Of a stretch of DNA of 64,000 nt, positions 50,059 through 59,652 are shown piece by piece. The position numbers and the translations under genes were made by a program. This stretch comes from an uncultured Oscillospiraceae bacterium. GTDB lineage: Bacteria > Bacillota > Clostridia > Oscillospirales > Oscillospiraceae. Each line of letters opens with the position of its first letter. Position 1 is the stretch's first letter. The stretch is from contig CAJTWF010000008.1 in assembly GCA_910579965.1 (NCBI GenBank), positions 1 through 64,000 of the forward strand, in the 5' to 3' direction. A model generated the notes under the pieces. That model saw only the letters and a program-made list of their open reading frames with translations. It had not been told where the DNA came from and did not search any database.

Positions 50059-51861
50059 TCACTCATCCAGCTTCAGCACAGCCATAAACGCCTCCGTGGG
50101 CAGCTGGACCGTGCCCAGGTTGCGCATCTTCTTCTTGCCCTCCTTCTGCTTCTCCAGCAGCTTCTTCTTCCGGGTGATGTCACCGCCGTAGCACTTTGCC
50201 AGCACGTCCTTGCGCATGGCCTTAACCGTCTCCCGGGCGATGATCCGTCCGCCGATGGCCGCCTGGATGGGCACCTCGAAGAGCTGGCGGGGAATGTTCT
50301 CTTTCAGCTTCTCGCACAGACGCCGGGCCCGGGGATACGCCTTGTCCCGATGGGCAATGAAGCTCAGCGCGTCCACCTGGTCCCCGTTGAGGAGCAGATC
50401 CACCTTCACCAGATCGCTCTCCCGGTAGTCCGAGAGCTCGTAGTCCAGGGAGGCGTAGCCCTTGGTGTGGGCCTTGAGGGTGTCAAAAAAGTCGTAGATA
50501 ATCTCGTTGAGGGGCATCTGGTAGTGGAGCTCCACCAGATTGGTGTCCAGATACTGCATGTCCTTGAACTCCCCCCGCCGGTCCTGGCACAGGGGCATGA
50601 TGTTGCCTACGTACTCGTTGGGGGTAAGAATGGACACCTTCACATAGGGCTCCTCCGCCGAGGCGATGACGCTGGGGTCCGGGTAGTTGTGGGGGTTGTC
50701 CACGCTCACCAGGGAACCGTCGGTCTTTGTCACCTTGTAAATGACCGAGGGCAGGGTGGTGATGAGATCCAGGTCAAACTCCCGCTCCAGCCGCTCCTGG
50801 ATGACCTCCGTGTGGAGCATCCCCAGGAAGCCGCACCGGAATCCAAACCCCAGGGCCACAGAGCTCTCCGGCTCAAAGGTGAGGGAGGCGTCGTTGAGCT
50901 GGAGCTTCTCCAGGGCGTCCCGCAGGTCCGGATACTTGCTGCCGTCCTCGGTGTACACGCCGCAGTAGACCATGGGCTGGGCCTTCCGGTAGCCGGGGAG
51001 GGGCTGGGCTGCCGGGTTCTCGCTGGAGGTGACGGTGTCGCCCACCTCCGTGTCCCGGACGTTCTTGATGGAGGCGGTGAGGTAGCCCACCTGCCCGGCC
51101 TGGAGGCTCTCCCGGCTCTCAAAGCCCAGAGGCCGCAGCAGACCGCAGTCCAGCACCTGGTACTGGGCTCCGCTGGCCATCATGCGGATGGACATTCCCT
51201 TTTTCAGGGTGCCGTCCACAATGCGGAAATACACAATCACCCCCTTGTAGGGGTCATAGCAGCTGTCAAAGATCAGGGCCCGCAGGGGGGCCTCCGGGTC
51301 CCCGGCCGGGGCGGGGATGTTCGCCACCACATCCTCCAGCACGGCGGGGATGTTCAGCCCCACCTTGGCGGAGATCTCCGGCGCGTCCATGGCGGGGATG
51401 CCGATGATATCCTCAATCTCGTGCTTGACCCGCTCCGGGTCTGCGGCGGGCAGATCAATCTTGTTCACCACCGGACGGATCTCCAGGTCGTTGTCCAGAG
51501 CCAGGTAGGTGTTGGCCAGGGTCTGGGCCTCGATGCCCTGGCTGGCGTCCACCACCAGCACGGCCCCCTCACAGGCGGCCAGGGAGCGGCTGACCTCGTA
51601 GTTGAAGTCCACGTGGCCCGGGGTGTCGATGAGGTTGAGGGTGTAGGTCTCGCCGCCCTGGGTGGTGTAGTCCAGGGTCACCGCCCGGGCCTTGATGGTG
51701 ATGCCGCGCTCCCGCTCCAGCTCCATGTTGTCCAGAAGCTGATTTTCCATGTCCCGCTCCGCCACGGCTCCGCAGGCCTCCAGCAGCCGGTCCGCCAGGG
51801 TGGATTTGCCGTGGTCAATGTGGGCGATGATGGAGAAATTTCTGATTTTTTGTTGATCCAT
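50059..51861 (-). CDS. lepA: Elongation factor 4 (LepA)
   Basis: Ribosome-associated translational GTPase that back-translocates or helps 30S biogenesis. 600 residues, normal length. G domain: HIDHGKSTLADRLLE, DTPGHVDFNYEVSRSL, NKIDLP. The LepA-specific C-terminal domain ends with DITRKKKLLEKQKEGKKKMR. ATG 51861 has only a weak upstream site (GAGGTAACT). IS debris abuts the 3' end but has not damaged the gene. Confidence 0.98.
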   Translation of the reverse strand: MDQQKIRNFSIIAHIDHGKSTLADRLLEACGAVAERDMENQLLDNMELERERGITIKARAVTLDYTTQGGETYTLNLIDTPGHVDFNYEVSRSLAACEGAVLVVDASQGIEAQTLANTYLALDNDLEIRPVVNKIDLPAADPERVKHEIEDIIGIPAMDAPEISAKVGLNIPAVLEDVVANIPAPAGDPEAPLRALIFDSCYDPYKGVIVYFRIVDGTLKKGMSIRMMASGAQYQVLDCGLLRPLGFESRESLQAGQVGYLTASIKNVRDTEVGDTVTSSENPAAQPLPGYRKAQPMVYCGVYTEDGSKYPDLRDALEKLQLNDASLTFEPESSVALGFGFRCGFLGMLHTEVIQERLEREFDLDLITTLPSVIYKVTKTDGSLVSVDNPHNYPDPSVIASAEEPYVKVSILTPNEYVGNIMPLCQDRRGEFKDMQYLDTNLVELHYQMPLNEIIYDFFDTLKAHTKGYASLDYELSDYRESDLVKVDLLLNGDQVDALSFIAHRDKAYPRARRLCEKLKENIPRQLFEVPIQAAIGGRIIARETVKAMRKDVLAKCYGGDITRKKKLLEKQKEGKKKMRNLGTVQLPTEAFMAVLKLDE

Positions 51862-51917
51862 AGTTACCTCGCATGTCGTATTCTTCCGCGGGCGCTGCCG
51901 CCCTTTGGGGCAAGGGG

Positions 51918-52583
51918 CTACTCCTCCAGCCGTTTCACCCGCTCGTCCGTGTTGTGGAACACCTGGGCCAGGGACTGGCTGAGGCCCTGGTAGGCGCTGG
52001 CCAGGGACTGGTCGTCCACTGCGGGGAAGTCCCCCCGGTATTCCTCCAGCGCCTGGACGTAGCGGATGCGGGAGAGGGTCATGTCCGCTGCCAGCACGTC
52101 CATGTCAAACCGGGTCCGGTCCGTGGAGAAATAGCTCTCGTTGCCGCCGGCCGCCCGGTACAGGGGCCGGAAGAGCTGGTAGAGGGCGCTGCTCAGATAG
52201 GCCCCCGCCTGGTCCGCCGCCGCCCGGCTGCCCAGCTGGCCCAGCAGGTCAAAGAGGATGCTGGCCGTGTTCACCACCAGCTTCTTCTGGAGCTTGGCCA
52301 TAATGCTGCCCCGCAGATCCTCCCGGCCCTCGCTGGCGTCGGGCAGCTCCTCCGCCTCAATAATGGCCCCGTCCCGGCTGAGGGTGCGGCCCAGCATGTA
52401 GTCCGCCGCCACGTGGTAGTAGTCGCAGGCCTTGGTCACAAAGGCCAGACCCGGCTCCCGGATGCCGTTCTCGTAGTGGCTGAGCAGGGCCTGGCTGATG
52501 CCCAGGTCCGCCGCCGCTTTCCGCTGGCTCACGCCCTTCTCCTGCCGCAGCAGGGACAGGACCCGCGAAAAATTCGACTTCAT
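51918..52583 (-). CDS. XRE-family regulator with uncharacterised C-terminal domain
   Basis: 221 residues from ATG 52583; an alternative ATG at 52610 adds nine residues. The N-terminal HTH is VLSLLRQEKGVSQRKAAADL, GISQALLSHYENGIREPG, then FVTKACDYYHVAADYMLGR. The C-terminal 140 residues are helical with no recognised domain. It may be co-transcribed with lepA, which starts 56 bases after its stop. The target is unknown. Confidence 0.85.
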   Translation of the reverse strand: MKSNFSRVLSLLRQEKGVSQRKAAADLGISQALLSHYENGIREPGLAFVTKACDYYHVAADYMLGRTLSRDGAIIEAEELPDASEGREDLRGSIMAKLQKKLVVNTASILFDLLGQLGSRAAADQAGAYLSSALYQLFRPLYRAAGGNESYFSTDRTRFDMDVLAADMTLSRIRYVQALEEYRGDFPAVDDQSLASAYQGLSQSLAQVFHNTDERVKRLEE

Positions 52584-52746
52584 TTCTCTCTGCGCTCCTC
52601 GCTGTCTCATTCTCTCTGTACAATACAGGAAGTATAGTATAACAGATCGTATATCAGTTGTAAAGAGGGTTTTGGGCGTTTTTGGATGCGCTCAGGGCCG
52701 GAGAACGCATCCCCGGCCCTGGTTTGCTCCCTAGGCGTACCAACAT

Positions 52747-53472
52747 CTAGTGTCCATTTTTCTTCTCTTTTTCGTACTCGTCCAGCTTCTGGATGAGGTT
52801 GATGATGTGCTGGCGCATGATTTTGCGGGCCTTGTTGGGGTTGTGGTCCTTGATGGCCCTGTAGATGCTCCAGTGATCGCTGGAGTTCTTGTGCCCGCAG
52901 GCCCGGATGATGTACTCGATGGTCTGAGAGTGGTCCTGCTCGGTGCGGGCGATCTTCAGGATGGACTCCAGGATGGAGTTGCCGGAGGCCTTGGCGATCT
53001 CCGCGTGGAAGGGGCCGTCCGTGGGGGCCATGCTCTGGCCCGCCGCCGTCAGCTGGTCCATCTGGTTGAGAATGCGCCGGATGGCGGACATGTTCTCCTC
53101 CGTGGCGCTCTGGGCCGCCAGGGCGGCCATCTCCGGCTCCACGATCTTCCGGGCCACCAGCATGTCCCGGAGCTGTTTGTCCAGATTCTCTCCCAGCAGC
53201 TCCATCACAGCCCGGATGGACTTCTGCCTGTCGTCGTCCAGGGAGAGCTCGCTGAGCCTGCGCCGTCCCGCCTCGGTAATTACACGCCCTCTGGAGCGCC
53301 CGTCATAGCGCTCGCTGGCCAAGTACCCCCTCTGCTCCAGGGAGCGCAGATACCGCCCCAGCGTGGCCTCGCTGAGGATAGGGTTGTTGTCTGTCTGCAA
53401 TGCGTTGAAGAGGAAGCCCGCGCCGATCGGTCCGCCCTGGTCCGCCGCCTGCTGGAGGATCCTGTACTCCAC
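52747..53472 (-). CDS. FCD-domain (GntR-like) transcriptional regulator
   Basis: 241 residues. The N-terminal winged helix (GPIGAGFLFNALQT, LSEATLGRYLRSLEQRGYL, GRSRGRVITEAGRRRL) resembles NrpR/GntR-type HTH. The C-terminal part is an FCD ligand-binding domain (ARKIVEPEMAALAAQSATEE, FHAEIAKASGNSILESIL). FCD regulators commonly sense organic or amino-acid-derived acids. GTG 53472 is the only start in frame after an upstream stop, with a poor ribosome site. It sits next to the amino-acid catabolic operon and is the best candidate to bind its operator at 59625. Confidence 0.82.
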   Translation of the reverse strand: MEYRILQQAADQGGPIGAGFLFNALQTDNNPILSEATLGRYLRSLEQRGYLASERYDGRSRGRVITEAGRRRLSELSLDDDRQKSIRAVMELLGENLDKQLRDMLVARKIVEPEMAALAAQSATEENMSAIRRILNQMDQLTAAGQSMAPTDGPFHAEIAKASGNSILESILKIARTEQDHSQTIEYIIRACGHKNSSDHWSIYRAIKDHNPNKARKIMRQHIINLIQKLDEYEKEKKNGH

Positions 53473-53599
53473 GTCCTTGCTGTAACCGCTGATATCGTCC
53501 CCCGCCTCTCACGTTTATGATAAATTCATTATAATTTTTCTCCGCAGGGTTGTCAACACCTCCGCGGTGGCGCGGCGGACCCGGGCAGGGGGAACCTGC

Positions 53600-54490
53600 C
53601 TATTTCATCGGCAGCAGGTTACGATTCGCCGCGTTGAGCGCCACGCCCAGCAGAATTGCCGCCATACATATCAGCTGGAACGGGCTGACCGGCTCCCGCA
53701 GGAATACCGCCGCGGTCAGGATGGTGATGGGGCTGATGCCATTTAAGAAGGCGGCGGAGGCGGAGGCCCCCACCGACGCGATGGACCGCTGCTGAAGAAG
53801 GTAACCGAGGCCGGAGCAGAACACCCCCAGATAGAGGATGGACAGCCAGGCTCTGGGGCTGGCGCGGAGGTTGATCCCTCCCTGGGAGAGGAGGGCCGGC
53901 AGGAGGGTGACAGCAAAGCTGACAGCCATCATCCAGAACACGGCGCAGGCCGCCGGGGTCCGCTGCAGCCGCCGGCTGAATATCGTGTAGACAGCCAGAC
54001 ACAGCACGCTCAGCAGCTCCGCCGCCTCCCCCCTCCCCACAGACGTCAGCTCCGCCGCCTCCCCCGTTCCAGCCAGAAGCAGCGCCGCCACGCCCAGGAA
54101 GGCCAGCACCATCCCCACTACCCGGGTCTGGCGGATGGCCTCCCGGAGGATGACCGCCGCCAGGGCGGCGGTGACGATGGGCCCCAGGGCGTAGATGATA
54201 GCCACGCTGGTCAGATGGGTCAGGGCGATGGCGTTAAAATAGAGGTAGTTGCATAGCACCACGCCCAGCAGGGCCAGCCCTGTCAGCAGGCCCCCCTCCC
54301 CTTTGGCGGGACGGAGGCCCGCGCGGAGAGCGAAGGGCAGCAGCGTAAGGGCCCCGAGACCGCTGCGCAGGCAGAGGACGGCCATGGGGGAGAACTCTGC
54401 CAGTGCGCAGGTGGAAACAATGCCCATGGACCCCCAGATCACCATCACGCACAGTATGGGAAGGTAGGGACGGACCGCCGCGCTACCCAT
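53600..54490 (-). CDS. EamA/DMT-family transporter
   Basis: 296 residues, ten membrane helices in two EamA repeats (MVIWGSMGIVSTCALAEFSP; ILYLGVFCSGLGYLLQQRSI). DMT exporters move amino acids or metabolites such as cysteine, threonine or purines. It overlaps the patB stop region by 8 bases and is the last gene of the catabolic operon. It likely exports a product or toxic intermediate of the pathway; the substrate is unknown. Confidence 0.9.
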   Translation of the reverse strand: MGSAAVRPYLPILCVMVIWGSMGIVSTCALAEFSPMAVLCLRSGLGALTLLPFALRAGLRPAKGEGGLLTGLALLGVVLCNYLYFNAIALTHLTSVAIIYALGPIVTAALAAVILREAIRQTRVVGMVLAFLGVAALLLAGTGEAAELTSVGRGEAAELLSVLCLAVYTIFSRRLQRTPAACAVFWMMAVSFAVTLLPALLSQGGINLRASPRAWLSILYLGVFCSGLGYLLQQRSIASVGASASAAFLNGISPITILTAAVFLREPVSPFQLICMAAILLGVALNAANRNLLPMK

Positions 54491-55664
54491 GGAGCTTTGC
54501 GGCCTCTGCGGCCAGCCGCTCCACGAACTGCTCCAGATTGGCCCGCTGGGTGGCGATGTTGATGCGCATGAACCCCTGGCCGCCGGGGCCGAAGGTGGGC
54601 CCGGGGTTGAGGGCCGCCCGGACCCTCTCCAGCAGAAACGTCTGGAGCGCCTCCGGCTCCAGGCCCAGCTCCCGCATGTCCAGGAAGAGAATGTAGGTGG
54701 CCTCGGAGCGGACCAGCCGGACCTGGGGTACCTTCTCCATCAGAGCCTGGTCCAGATAATCCATGTTCCCCTTCAGGTATGCCATCAGCTGGCGATACCA
54801 GGGTCCGCCCCGCTGGTAGGCCGCCTGGGCTGCCGCCAGGCCGAAGGTATTGCAGTTGGCCACGTGGAGGCCGTAGCGCAGGAAGTGTTGGTACCGCTCC
54901 CGCCGCTCCTGGTTGGGGATGGTGATGAAGGACGCCTCCAGGCCGGCGATATTGAAGGTCTTGCTGGGGGACATGGCCAGAATGCAGTTCTCCCGGCTCC
55001 AGTCGGACAGGGAGGGGAAGAGCAGGTGCCGCGCCGGCTGGTAGACAATGTCGCTGTGGATCTCGTCGGAGAACACCAACAGGTTGTTTTTCCGGCAGAT
55101 CTCCTCCGTCCGGGCCAGCTCCTCCCGAGTCCAGACCCGGCCGGCGGGGTTGTGAGGACTGCAGAAGACGAACAGTTTCGCCTCCCGGGCCCTCTCCTCC
55201 AGATCCGTGAAGTCCATGGAGAATCGGCTGTCCTCGTAGCGCAGGGGATTGTTGAGCACCTGCCGGCCCAGGGCCTCGATGGTGCTGCTGAAGGGGAAGT
55301 ACACCGGAGGCTGGATGAGCACCTTGTCCCCCGGCTCCGTAAAGGCCAGGATGGCCGCGGACAGGGCCGTCAGCACGCCGGGGGTGTGGCAGACCCACTC
55401 CGGCGGGATATTCCATCCGTGGAGCTCCTGCACCCAGGCTGTGAAGGCGGCGAAATAGCCCTCCGGAGTGGTGTTGTAGCCGTAGACCGGGTGGTCCGCC
55501 CGCCTCCGGATGGCCGCGGTAATCTCCTCAGAGACTGGGAAGTCCATGTCCGCGATCCACATGGGCAGCACGTCGGTGCGGCCAAAGGTGGCCGCCATGC
55601 CGTCGTACTTGGTGCAGTTGGTATTTTTTCTGTCAATGGGCTGGTCAAAATGTATGCTTGTCAT
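54483..55664 (-). CDS. patB: MalY/PatB-family PLP-dependent C-S lyase/aminotransferase
   Basis: 393 residues. Fold-type I aminotransferase with YGYNTTPEGYFAAF, SPHNPAGRVWT, FSDEIHSDIVY and the PLP-lysine region MSPSKTFNIAGLEASF. This subfamily cleaves cystathionine, cystine or other S-substituted cysteines to pyruvate, ammonia and a thiol. In this operon it may process a cysteine-like residue released by the M20 amidohydrolase. AGAGGATG precedes the ATG. Exact substrate unknown. Confidence 0.9.
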   Translation of the reverse strand: MTSIHFDQPIDRKNTNCTKYDGMAATFGRTDVLPMWIADMDFPVSEEITAAIRRRADHPVYGYNTTPEGYFAAFTAWVQELHGWNIPPEWVCHTPGVLTALSAAILAFTEPGDKVLIQPPVYFPFSSTIEALGRQVLNNPLRYEDSRFSMDFTDLEERAREAKLFVFCSPHNPAGRVWTREELARTEEICRKNNLLVFSDEIHSDIVYQPARHLLFPSLSDWSRENCILAMSPSKTFNIAGLEASFITIPNQERRERYQHFLRYGLHVANCNTFGLAAAQAAYQRGGPWYRQLMAYLKGNMDYLDQALMEKVPQVRLVRSEATYILFLDMRELGLEPEALQTFLLERVRAALNPGPTFGPGGQGFMRINIATQRANLEQFVERLAAEAAKLHG

Positions 55665-55695
55665 ATCCGCACATCCTCTTTTACAAAAATCACCC

Positions 55696-56706
55696 TCACC
55701 AGGGCAGGCTGGTCCCCAGCCCCATCTCCCGGGCCCGGAGATAGGCCGCCTTGGCCACGCTCAGGTCAAAGATGGGCAGGCCGAAGGCGTCGAACATCAC
55801 CCTCTGGCCCGGGGCTGCCCGGGGGACAGCCAGAGCGCCGGACACAATGGCACCCAGCTTTCCCGTGATCCGCTCCTCCGGCAGCAGTCCCTCCCGCCAG
55901 TACCGGAACAGGGACTGCCCGCTGACGGCTCTGGCCTCCTCCCAGGCGTCCACCACAATGCTGTCAAACCGGTCCACCGCCTCGAAGGCGATTTCGTGGA
56001 AGCCGATGTGGCAGTACAGGGACACGCTCTCCAGATGGCGGGCCGTGAGATAGGGCGAGGACGCGGAGGTGGCGGCGATGACCACATCGGCCCCCTCCGC
56101 CGCCTCCTCCAGGGTCTCTGCGGCCCGGACCGCCGTGCCGCCCACGGCATAGCGGTCCGCCAGAAGGCGGCTCCTTACGCCGCCCCTGCTCCAAATAGCG
56201 ATCTCCTCCAGCCCGGGCAGGGCCAGCAGAAGGGCCTGAAGCTGCCGCTCCGCCTGGCCGCCCGCGCCGCAGAGGGCGGCCTTTCGGGCTCCTGCCGGCG
56301 CAAGGCGGCTCAGGGCGGCGGCAGTGACCGCGCCTGTGCGGGCCGCGCCGATCTCCGTGCCGTTGAGCACCGCCAGGGGCCTGCCGCTGTCCGGATCGTT
56401 GAGCACCACTGCCGCGTGGATCCGGGACTGCCCCGGCTTCGCCGCGCTGCCGTGGGCGGACCATTTCAGCCCGCACACTCCCACCTGTCCGCCTACATAG
56501 GCCGGCAGGGAGTAGCAGGCCCGGTCCTGCCCCGCGCCATGGAGGCGCAGGGCGGCCTCCGGCGCGATGACCGCCTGGCCTCCGTCATAAAGCCGGAAGG
56601 CCTCCTGGACAATGCCGGCGGTCTGCTCTAAATCACACACCCCGGTGGCGGCCACATCCGCCCCGGAGAGCCATAAAATAGGATCCATAGGCACCAAATA
56701 CCTCAT
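55696..56706 (-). CDS. Ornithine cyclodeaminase/mu-crystallin family protein
   Basis: 336 residues from ATG 56706 (AAGGAA touches the ATG; ATG 56688 is the alternative). Rossmann NAD(P) site AALCGAGGQAERQLQALL and TEIGAARTGAVTAAALSRL are family hallmarks. Members deaminate ornithine to proline, or act as ketimine reductases, alanine dehydrogenases or oxidoreductases for imino acids. With PatB and an M20 enzyme next door, an imino- or amino-acid reductase is more likely than true ornithine cyclodeaminase. The activity is not decided by sequence. Confidence 0.88.
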   Translation of the reverse strand: MRYLVPMDPILWLSGADVAATGVCDLEQTAGIVQEAFRLYDGGQAVIAPEAALRLHGAGQDRACYSLPAYVGGQVGVCGLKWSAHGSAAKPGQSRIHAAVVLNDPDSGRPLAVLNGTEIGAARTGAVTAAALSRLAPAGARKAALCGAGGQAERQLQALLLALPGLEEIAIWSRGGVRSRLLADRYAVGGTAVRAAETLEEAAEGADVVIAATSASSPYLTARHLESVSLYCHIGFHEIAFEAVDRFDSIVVDAWEEARAVSGQSLFRYWREGLLPEERITGKLGAIVSGALAVPRAAPGQRVMFDAFGLPIFDLSVAKAAYLRAREMGLGTSLPW

Positions 56707-56758
56707 TTCCTTGTTTCTGCCGCCGGACAGGCCCACCCTCTGCGGGTGGGCCTGTCGG

Positions 56759-58195
56759 TCAGTTCTTCACCTGCTCCAGGTCAGGCATGAGCCCCTCCGG
56801 CAGAGGGCTGACATAGGGCTCCGTCTGATGGGCATGGAAGTTGTCCCAGGCCTCCTGGACCAGCTGGGGATCCTCCAGCAGCCGCAGTCCCGAGAGGGCC
56901 AGGACCTTGGCCGCGCAGAGCATACTGGCAAATCCCACATGGTGGCCGCTGTAGGCGGTCATCTGCCAGGAGTGGCCGGGGCAGCCGATCCCCTGGCCGG
57001 CCACGTAGATCTGGTAGGTGGGGACCACATGGCTCACATCCCCCACATCTGTGGACCCGGGGGCTACCAGCCGGTCCTCGATCACCTTGTCAAAGACTAC
57101 GTCGCACAGGAACTTACCGTCTCCGTCCACGCCGTACTCCTCCTTCATGACACGGCGGTCCCGGTCCAGAATATCGGGATAGGTCTCTGCCATTTTTTCA
57201 GCAAAGGCGTGGTCCTCCGGGGTGAACCGGGGTGCGCCGGTGTCCTGATAGGCCTGAAGCATCACCTTCTCCAGCACATCGTTGGGCATGACCTCGCTGC
57301 AGCCGGTGAGGAACTCGATGTCAAATGTGGTCTGAGTCATCAGGGCTGCGCCCCTGGCGCAGTCGCACAGCCAGCTGTATACCTCGTCCACGTCCCGCCG
57401 CTTGGGGGCCCGGATGTAGTACCACACCGAGCACTCGTCCGGCACTACGTTGGGGGCGCAGGAGCAGATGGTTGCGTAGTGGATGCGCACGTCCGGCTTC
57501 ACATGCTCCCGCATGTAGTTGGCGGACACGTTCATCAGCTCCACCGCGTCCAGGGCGCTCCGGCCGTCGAAGGGGTGGCCGGCGGCATGGGCGGCCTTGC
57601 CGTGGAAGTGAAACTTCACCGAGTTCATGCAGGTGTAGCAGGCTCCCCAGGCCCCGTTGTAGGCGTGGGAGTGCCAGGTCATGACGCAGTCCACGCCCTC
57701 AAAGGCGCCGTCCCGGACCATGAACACCTTGCCTACCAGGGTCTCCTCCGCCGGGCAGCCATAGAAGCGGACCGTCCCCTGGGCCCGGCCGGCGGCAATG
57801 GCGTCCTTCAGGGCCAGCGCCGCGCCCACCGCGCCCACGCCCAGGTTGTTGTGGCCGCAGCCGTGGCCGGGGCGCTCCGGCTCGTCCGGATACTTGAGCT
57901 CCTTGTGGTCCGCCACCTCCTGGTTGAGACGGGGCAGGGAGTCGTACTCCCCCAGGTAGGCAATGACCGGGCGGCCGGAGCCGTACTCGGCGCGGATGGC
58001 CGTGGGGATGGAGCCCACCCCCAGCTCCACCCGGAAGCCCTCGGCCTCCAGGAATTTGGCAATGGCCCTGGAGGACTTCATCTCCTTCAGGCCGGGCTCC
58101 GCATACTCCCAGATCTCCCGGGACAGGGCGGTGAGGGCCTCCTCCCGGGCGTCCACGGAGGCAAAAATCTGTTCTTCCTTATTTCTGATCATCAA
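56759..58195 (-). CDS. M20-family amidohydrolase (AbgB-like)
   Basis: 478 residues. Zn-dependent peptidase/amidase with GHGCGHNNLGVGAVGAALAL, CPAEETLVGKVFMVRDGAF, TWHSHAYNGAWG and the dimerisation domain HGKAAHAAGHPFDGRSALDA. It is closest in layout to p-aminobenzoyl-glutamate hydrolase subunit B and related N-acyl amino-acid hydrolases. It would cleave an N-acyl or peptide-like substrate brought in by the adjacent membrane proteins. It overlaps the upstream membrane-protein gene by 17 bases. Confidence 0.92.
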   Translation of the reverse strand: MMIRNKEEQIFASVDAREEALTALSREIWEYAEPGLKEMKSSRAIAKFLEAEGFRVELGVGSIPTAIRAEYGSGRPVIAYLGEYDSLPRLNQEVADHKELKYPDEPERPGHGCGHNNLGVGAVGAALALKDAIAAGRAQGTVRFYGCPAEETLVGKVFMVRDGAFEGVDCVMTWHSHAYNGAWGACYTCMNSVKFHFHGKAAHAAGHPFDGRSALDAVELMNVSANYMREHVKPDVRIHYATICSCAPNVVPDECSVWYYIRAPKRRDVDEVYSWLCDCARGAALMTQTTFDIEFLTGCSEVMPNDVLEKVMLQAYQDTGAPRFTPEDHAFAEKMAETYPDILDRDRRVMKEEYGVDGDGKFLCDVVFDKVIEDRLVAPGSTDVGDVSHVVPTYQIYVAGQGIGCPGHSWQMTAYSGHHVGFASMLCAAKVLALSGLRLLEDPQLVQEAWDNFHAHQTEPYVSPLPEGLMPDLEQVKN

Positions 58196-58874
58196 GCCAC
58201 CCCGTTTTCATCAAAAACCGTCCAATAATGATGGAGCCGAACACGCTGATAAGGATTGCCATGGAGCTGTCGAAGATGCCGGTCTTGCTGATGGCCAGGG
58301 TGATGATGCTCAGGGGCACGGCGATCAGGGCGATCTTGGGCGCGTAGAGGATCATCTGCATCAGCATGGCCCCGTAGAGGGCGGGAACCAGATACACCAG
58401 GGCGTTTACCACGCTCTCCGGGATCAGGGCGATGATCTGGCTGCCCAGGAAGACCCCCAGGGTGAGGATGGCCAGATTCACCACAATGGACACGGCCACG
58501 CCGATGGTGGAGAGTACCGCGCCCTCGGGCGTCCCCTCCTCCACCCCGGCGGCCTGCTGGGCCACAGAGGAGCAGGGCACCCGCAGATTGGAGAGATTGC
58601 CGGAGAGGAAGGCCATGTAGGTGCCGGGTATGCCCAGCACCGGCTGGAAGGAGATGGGCTCAATAAAGTAGTACACCAGGCAGGCGCTGATCCGGATGGT
58701 GGCGGCCGCCGCAATGGCGTCCAGGGCGGGGACCACCTTGAAGACAAAGGAGAGGATGACGACGGGGAAGAAGCTGGCTGCCACGCCGATAAGGCTGGTC
58801 AGCCGTCCCCACTTGATACTGTAGGGGATATATTCCTGGTCATAGATCTGCTGCGTGGTCATTTCTTCGTTCAT
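58179..58874 (-). CDS. Uncharacterised membrane protein, partner of DUF5058 protein
   Basis: 231 residues with about six hydrophobic segments and a short charged N-terminus. I do not recognise the family with confidence. It begins 15 bases after the DUF5058 gene and overlaps the M20 gene, so the three are coupled. The two membrane proteins most likely form a transporter for the substrate of the amidohydrolase; this is inference from context. Confidence 0.75.
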   Translation of the reverse strand: MNEEMTTQQIYDQEYIPYSIKWGRLTSLIGVAASFFPVVILSFVFKVVPALDAIAAAATIRISACLVYYFIEPISFQPVLGIPGTYMAFLSGNLSNLRVPCSSVAQQAAGVEEGTPEGAVLSTIGVAVSIVVNLAILTLGVFLGSQIIALIPESVVNALVYLVPALYGAMLMQMILYAPKIALIAVPLSIITLAISKTGIFDSSMAILISVFGSIIIGRFLMKTGWLDDQK

Positions 58875-58889
58875 TGCTCTTACCTCCCG

Positions 58890-59597
58890 TTAAACGATAC
58901 AGGCGAAGATCAGCCCGACGATCATCGCCAGCGTGGCGCTCCAGTTGCTCACCCACTTGGCCCTGCGCTTCTTGTTCCACATGGTCAGCAGGAGGATGGT
59001 CAGCGCGCCGCCGATGGTGGCATAGATGTTTTTGTTGTCTATGGCCACGGGGTACATCTTGTTGAAGGTGAGGCTGCAATAGCAGCCCAGGGTGGCGGCG
59101 GCGGTGATGATGGGCAGGGCCTTCTGGTTGCCGCCGGCCAGTCTGGTGCGCAGGCCGTCGATCTTGTGGGTGAAGAGGCCGGAGACGATGATCCATCCGA
59201 CGCTGCCCAGAATCATGGCCCACACGCCGTTGGCAAAGGCCTCGGCGGTCATGGAGGACTGCTCGAAGGCCACGCCTACCGCCTCCGCGCCTACGTCGGC
59301 GGAGGTCATCTCGAACATGACCGCGCCGATGTAGGAAAGCCGCATCCAGGCGATCGGCGCGCCCATCATGACCATCAGGGATACCATGCCCGTGAGGATG
59401 GAGACGGAGGGACCGATGGAGGCGGACGCGGAGGCGATGACGGCGCTCTTGATCTGTTCGTTTTTGACCCCCATCCGCCTGCCGTCCCGCAGGGACCGCC
59501 TGAGCAGCAGAAACACCTGCCAGGCCAGGACGGCCATGGGGACGGCTACGGCGAACCACATCCATCCGCTGTTTGCTATTTTGAGATAATCCTGCAT
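58890..59597 (-). CDS. DUF5058-family membrane protein
   Basis: 235 residues, about six membrane helices. YLKIANSGWMWFAVAVPMAV, then ASIGPSVSILTGMVSLMVMM and APIAWMRLSYIGAVMFEM, match the DUF5058 family as I know it. Members tend to lie beside M20 peptidases in Firmicutes. First gene of the catabolic operon; AGGAGAGAGGAG precedes the ATG. Presumed transporter component; no experimental function known to me. Confidence 0.82.
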   Translation of the reverse strand: MQDYLKIANSGWMWFAVAVPMAVLAWQVFLLLRRSLRDGRRMGVKNEQIKSAVIASASASIGPSVSILTGMVSLMVMMGAPIAWMRLSYIGAVMFEMTSADVGAEAVGVAFEQSSMTAEAFANGVWAMILGSVGWIIVSGLFTHKIDGLRTRLAGGNQKALPIITAAATLGCYCSLTFNKMYPVAIDNKNIYATIGGALTILLLTMWNKKRRAKWVSNWSATLAMIVGLIFACIV

Positions 59598-59624
59598 TTG
59601 AAAGCTCCTCTCTCCTAATTAATT

Positions 59625-59643
59625 AACTCATCAAAGATGAGTT
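59625..59643 (-). promoter_or_regulatory. Palindromic operator at the start of the catabolic operon
   Basis: AACTCATC-AAA-GATGAGTT, perfect 8-bp arms, placed about +3 to +21 relative to the predicted start of transcription. Position and symmetry fit a dimeric repressor site, probably the FCD regulator at 52747. Confidence 0.65.
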
Positions 59644-59652
59644 GTTAAGCGT

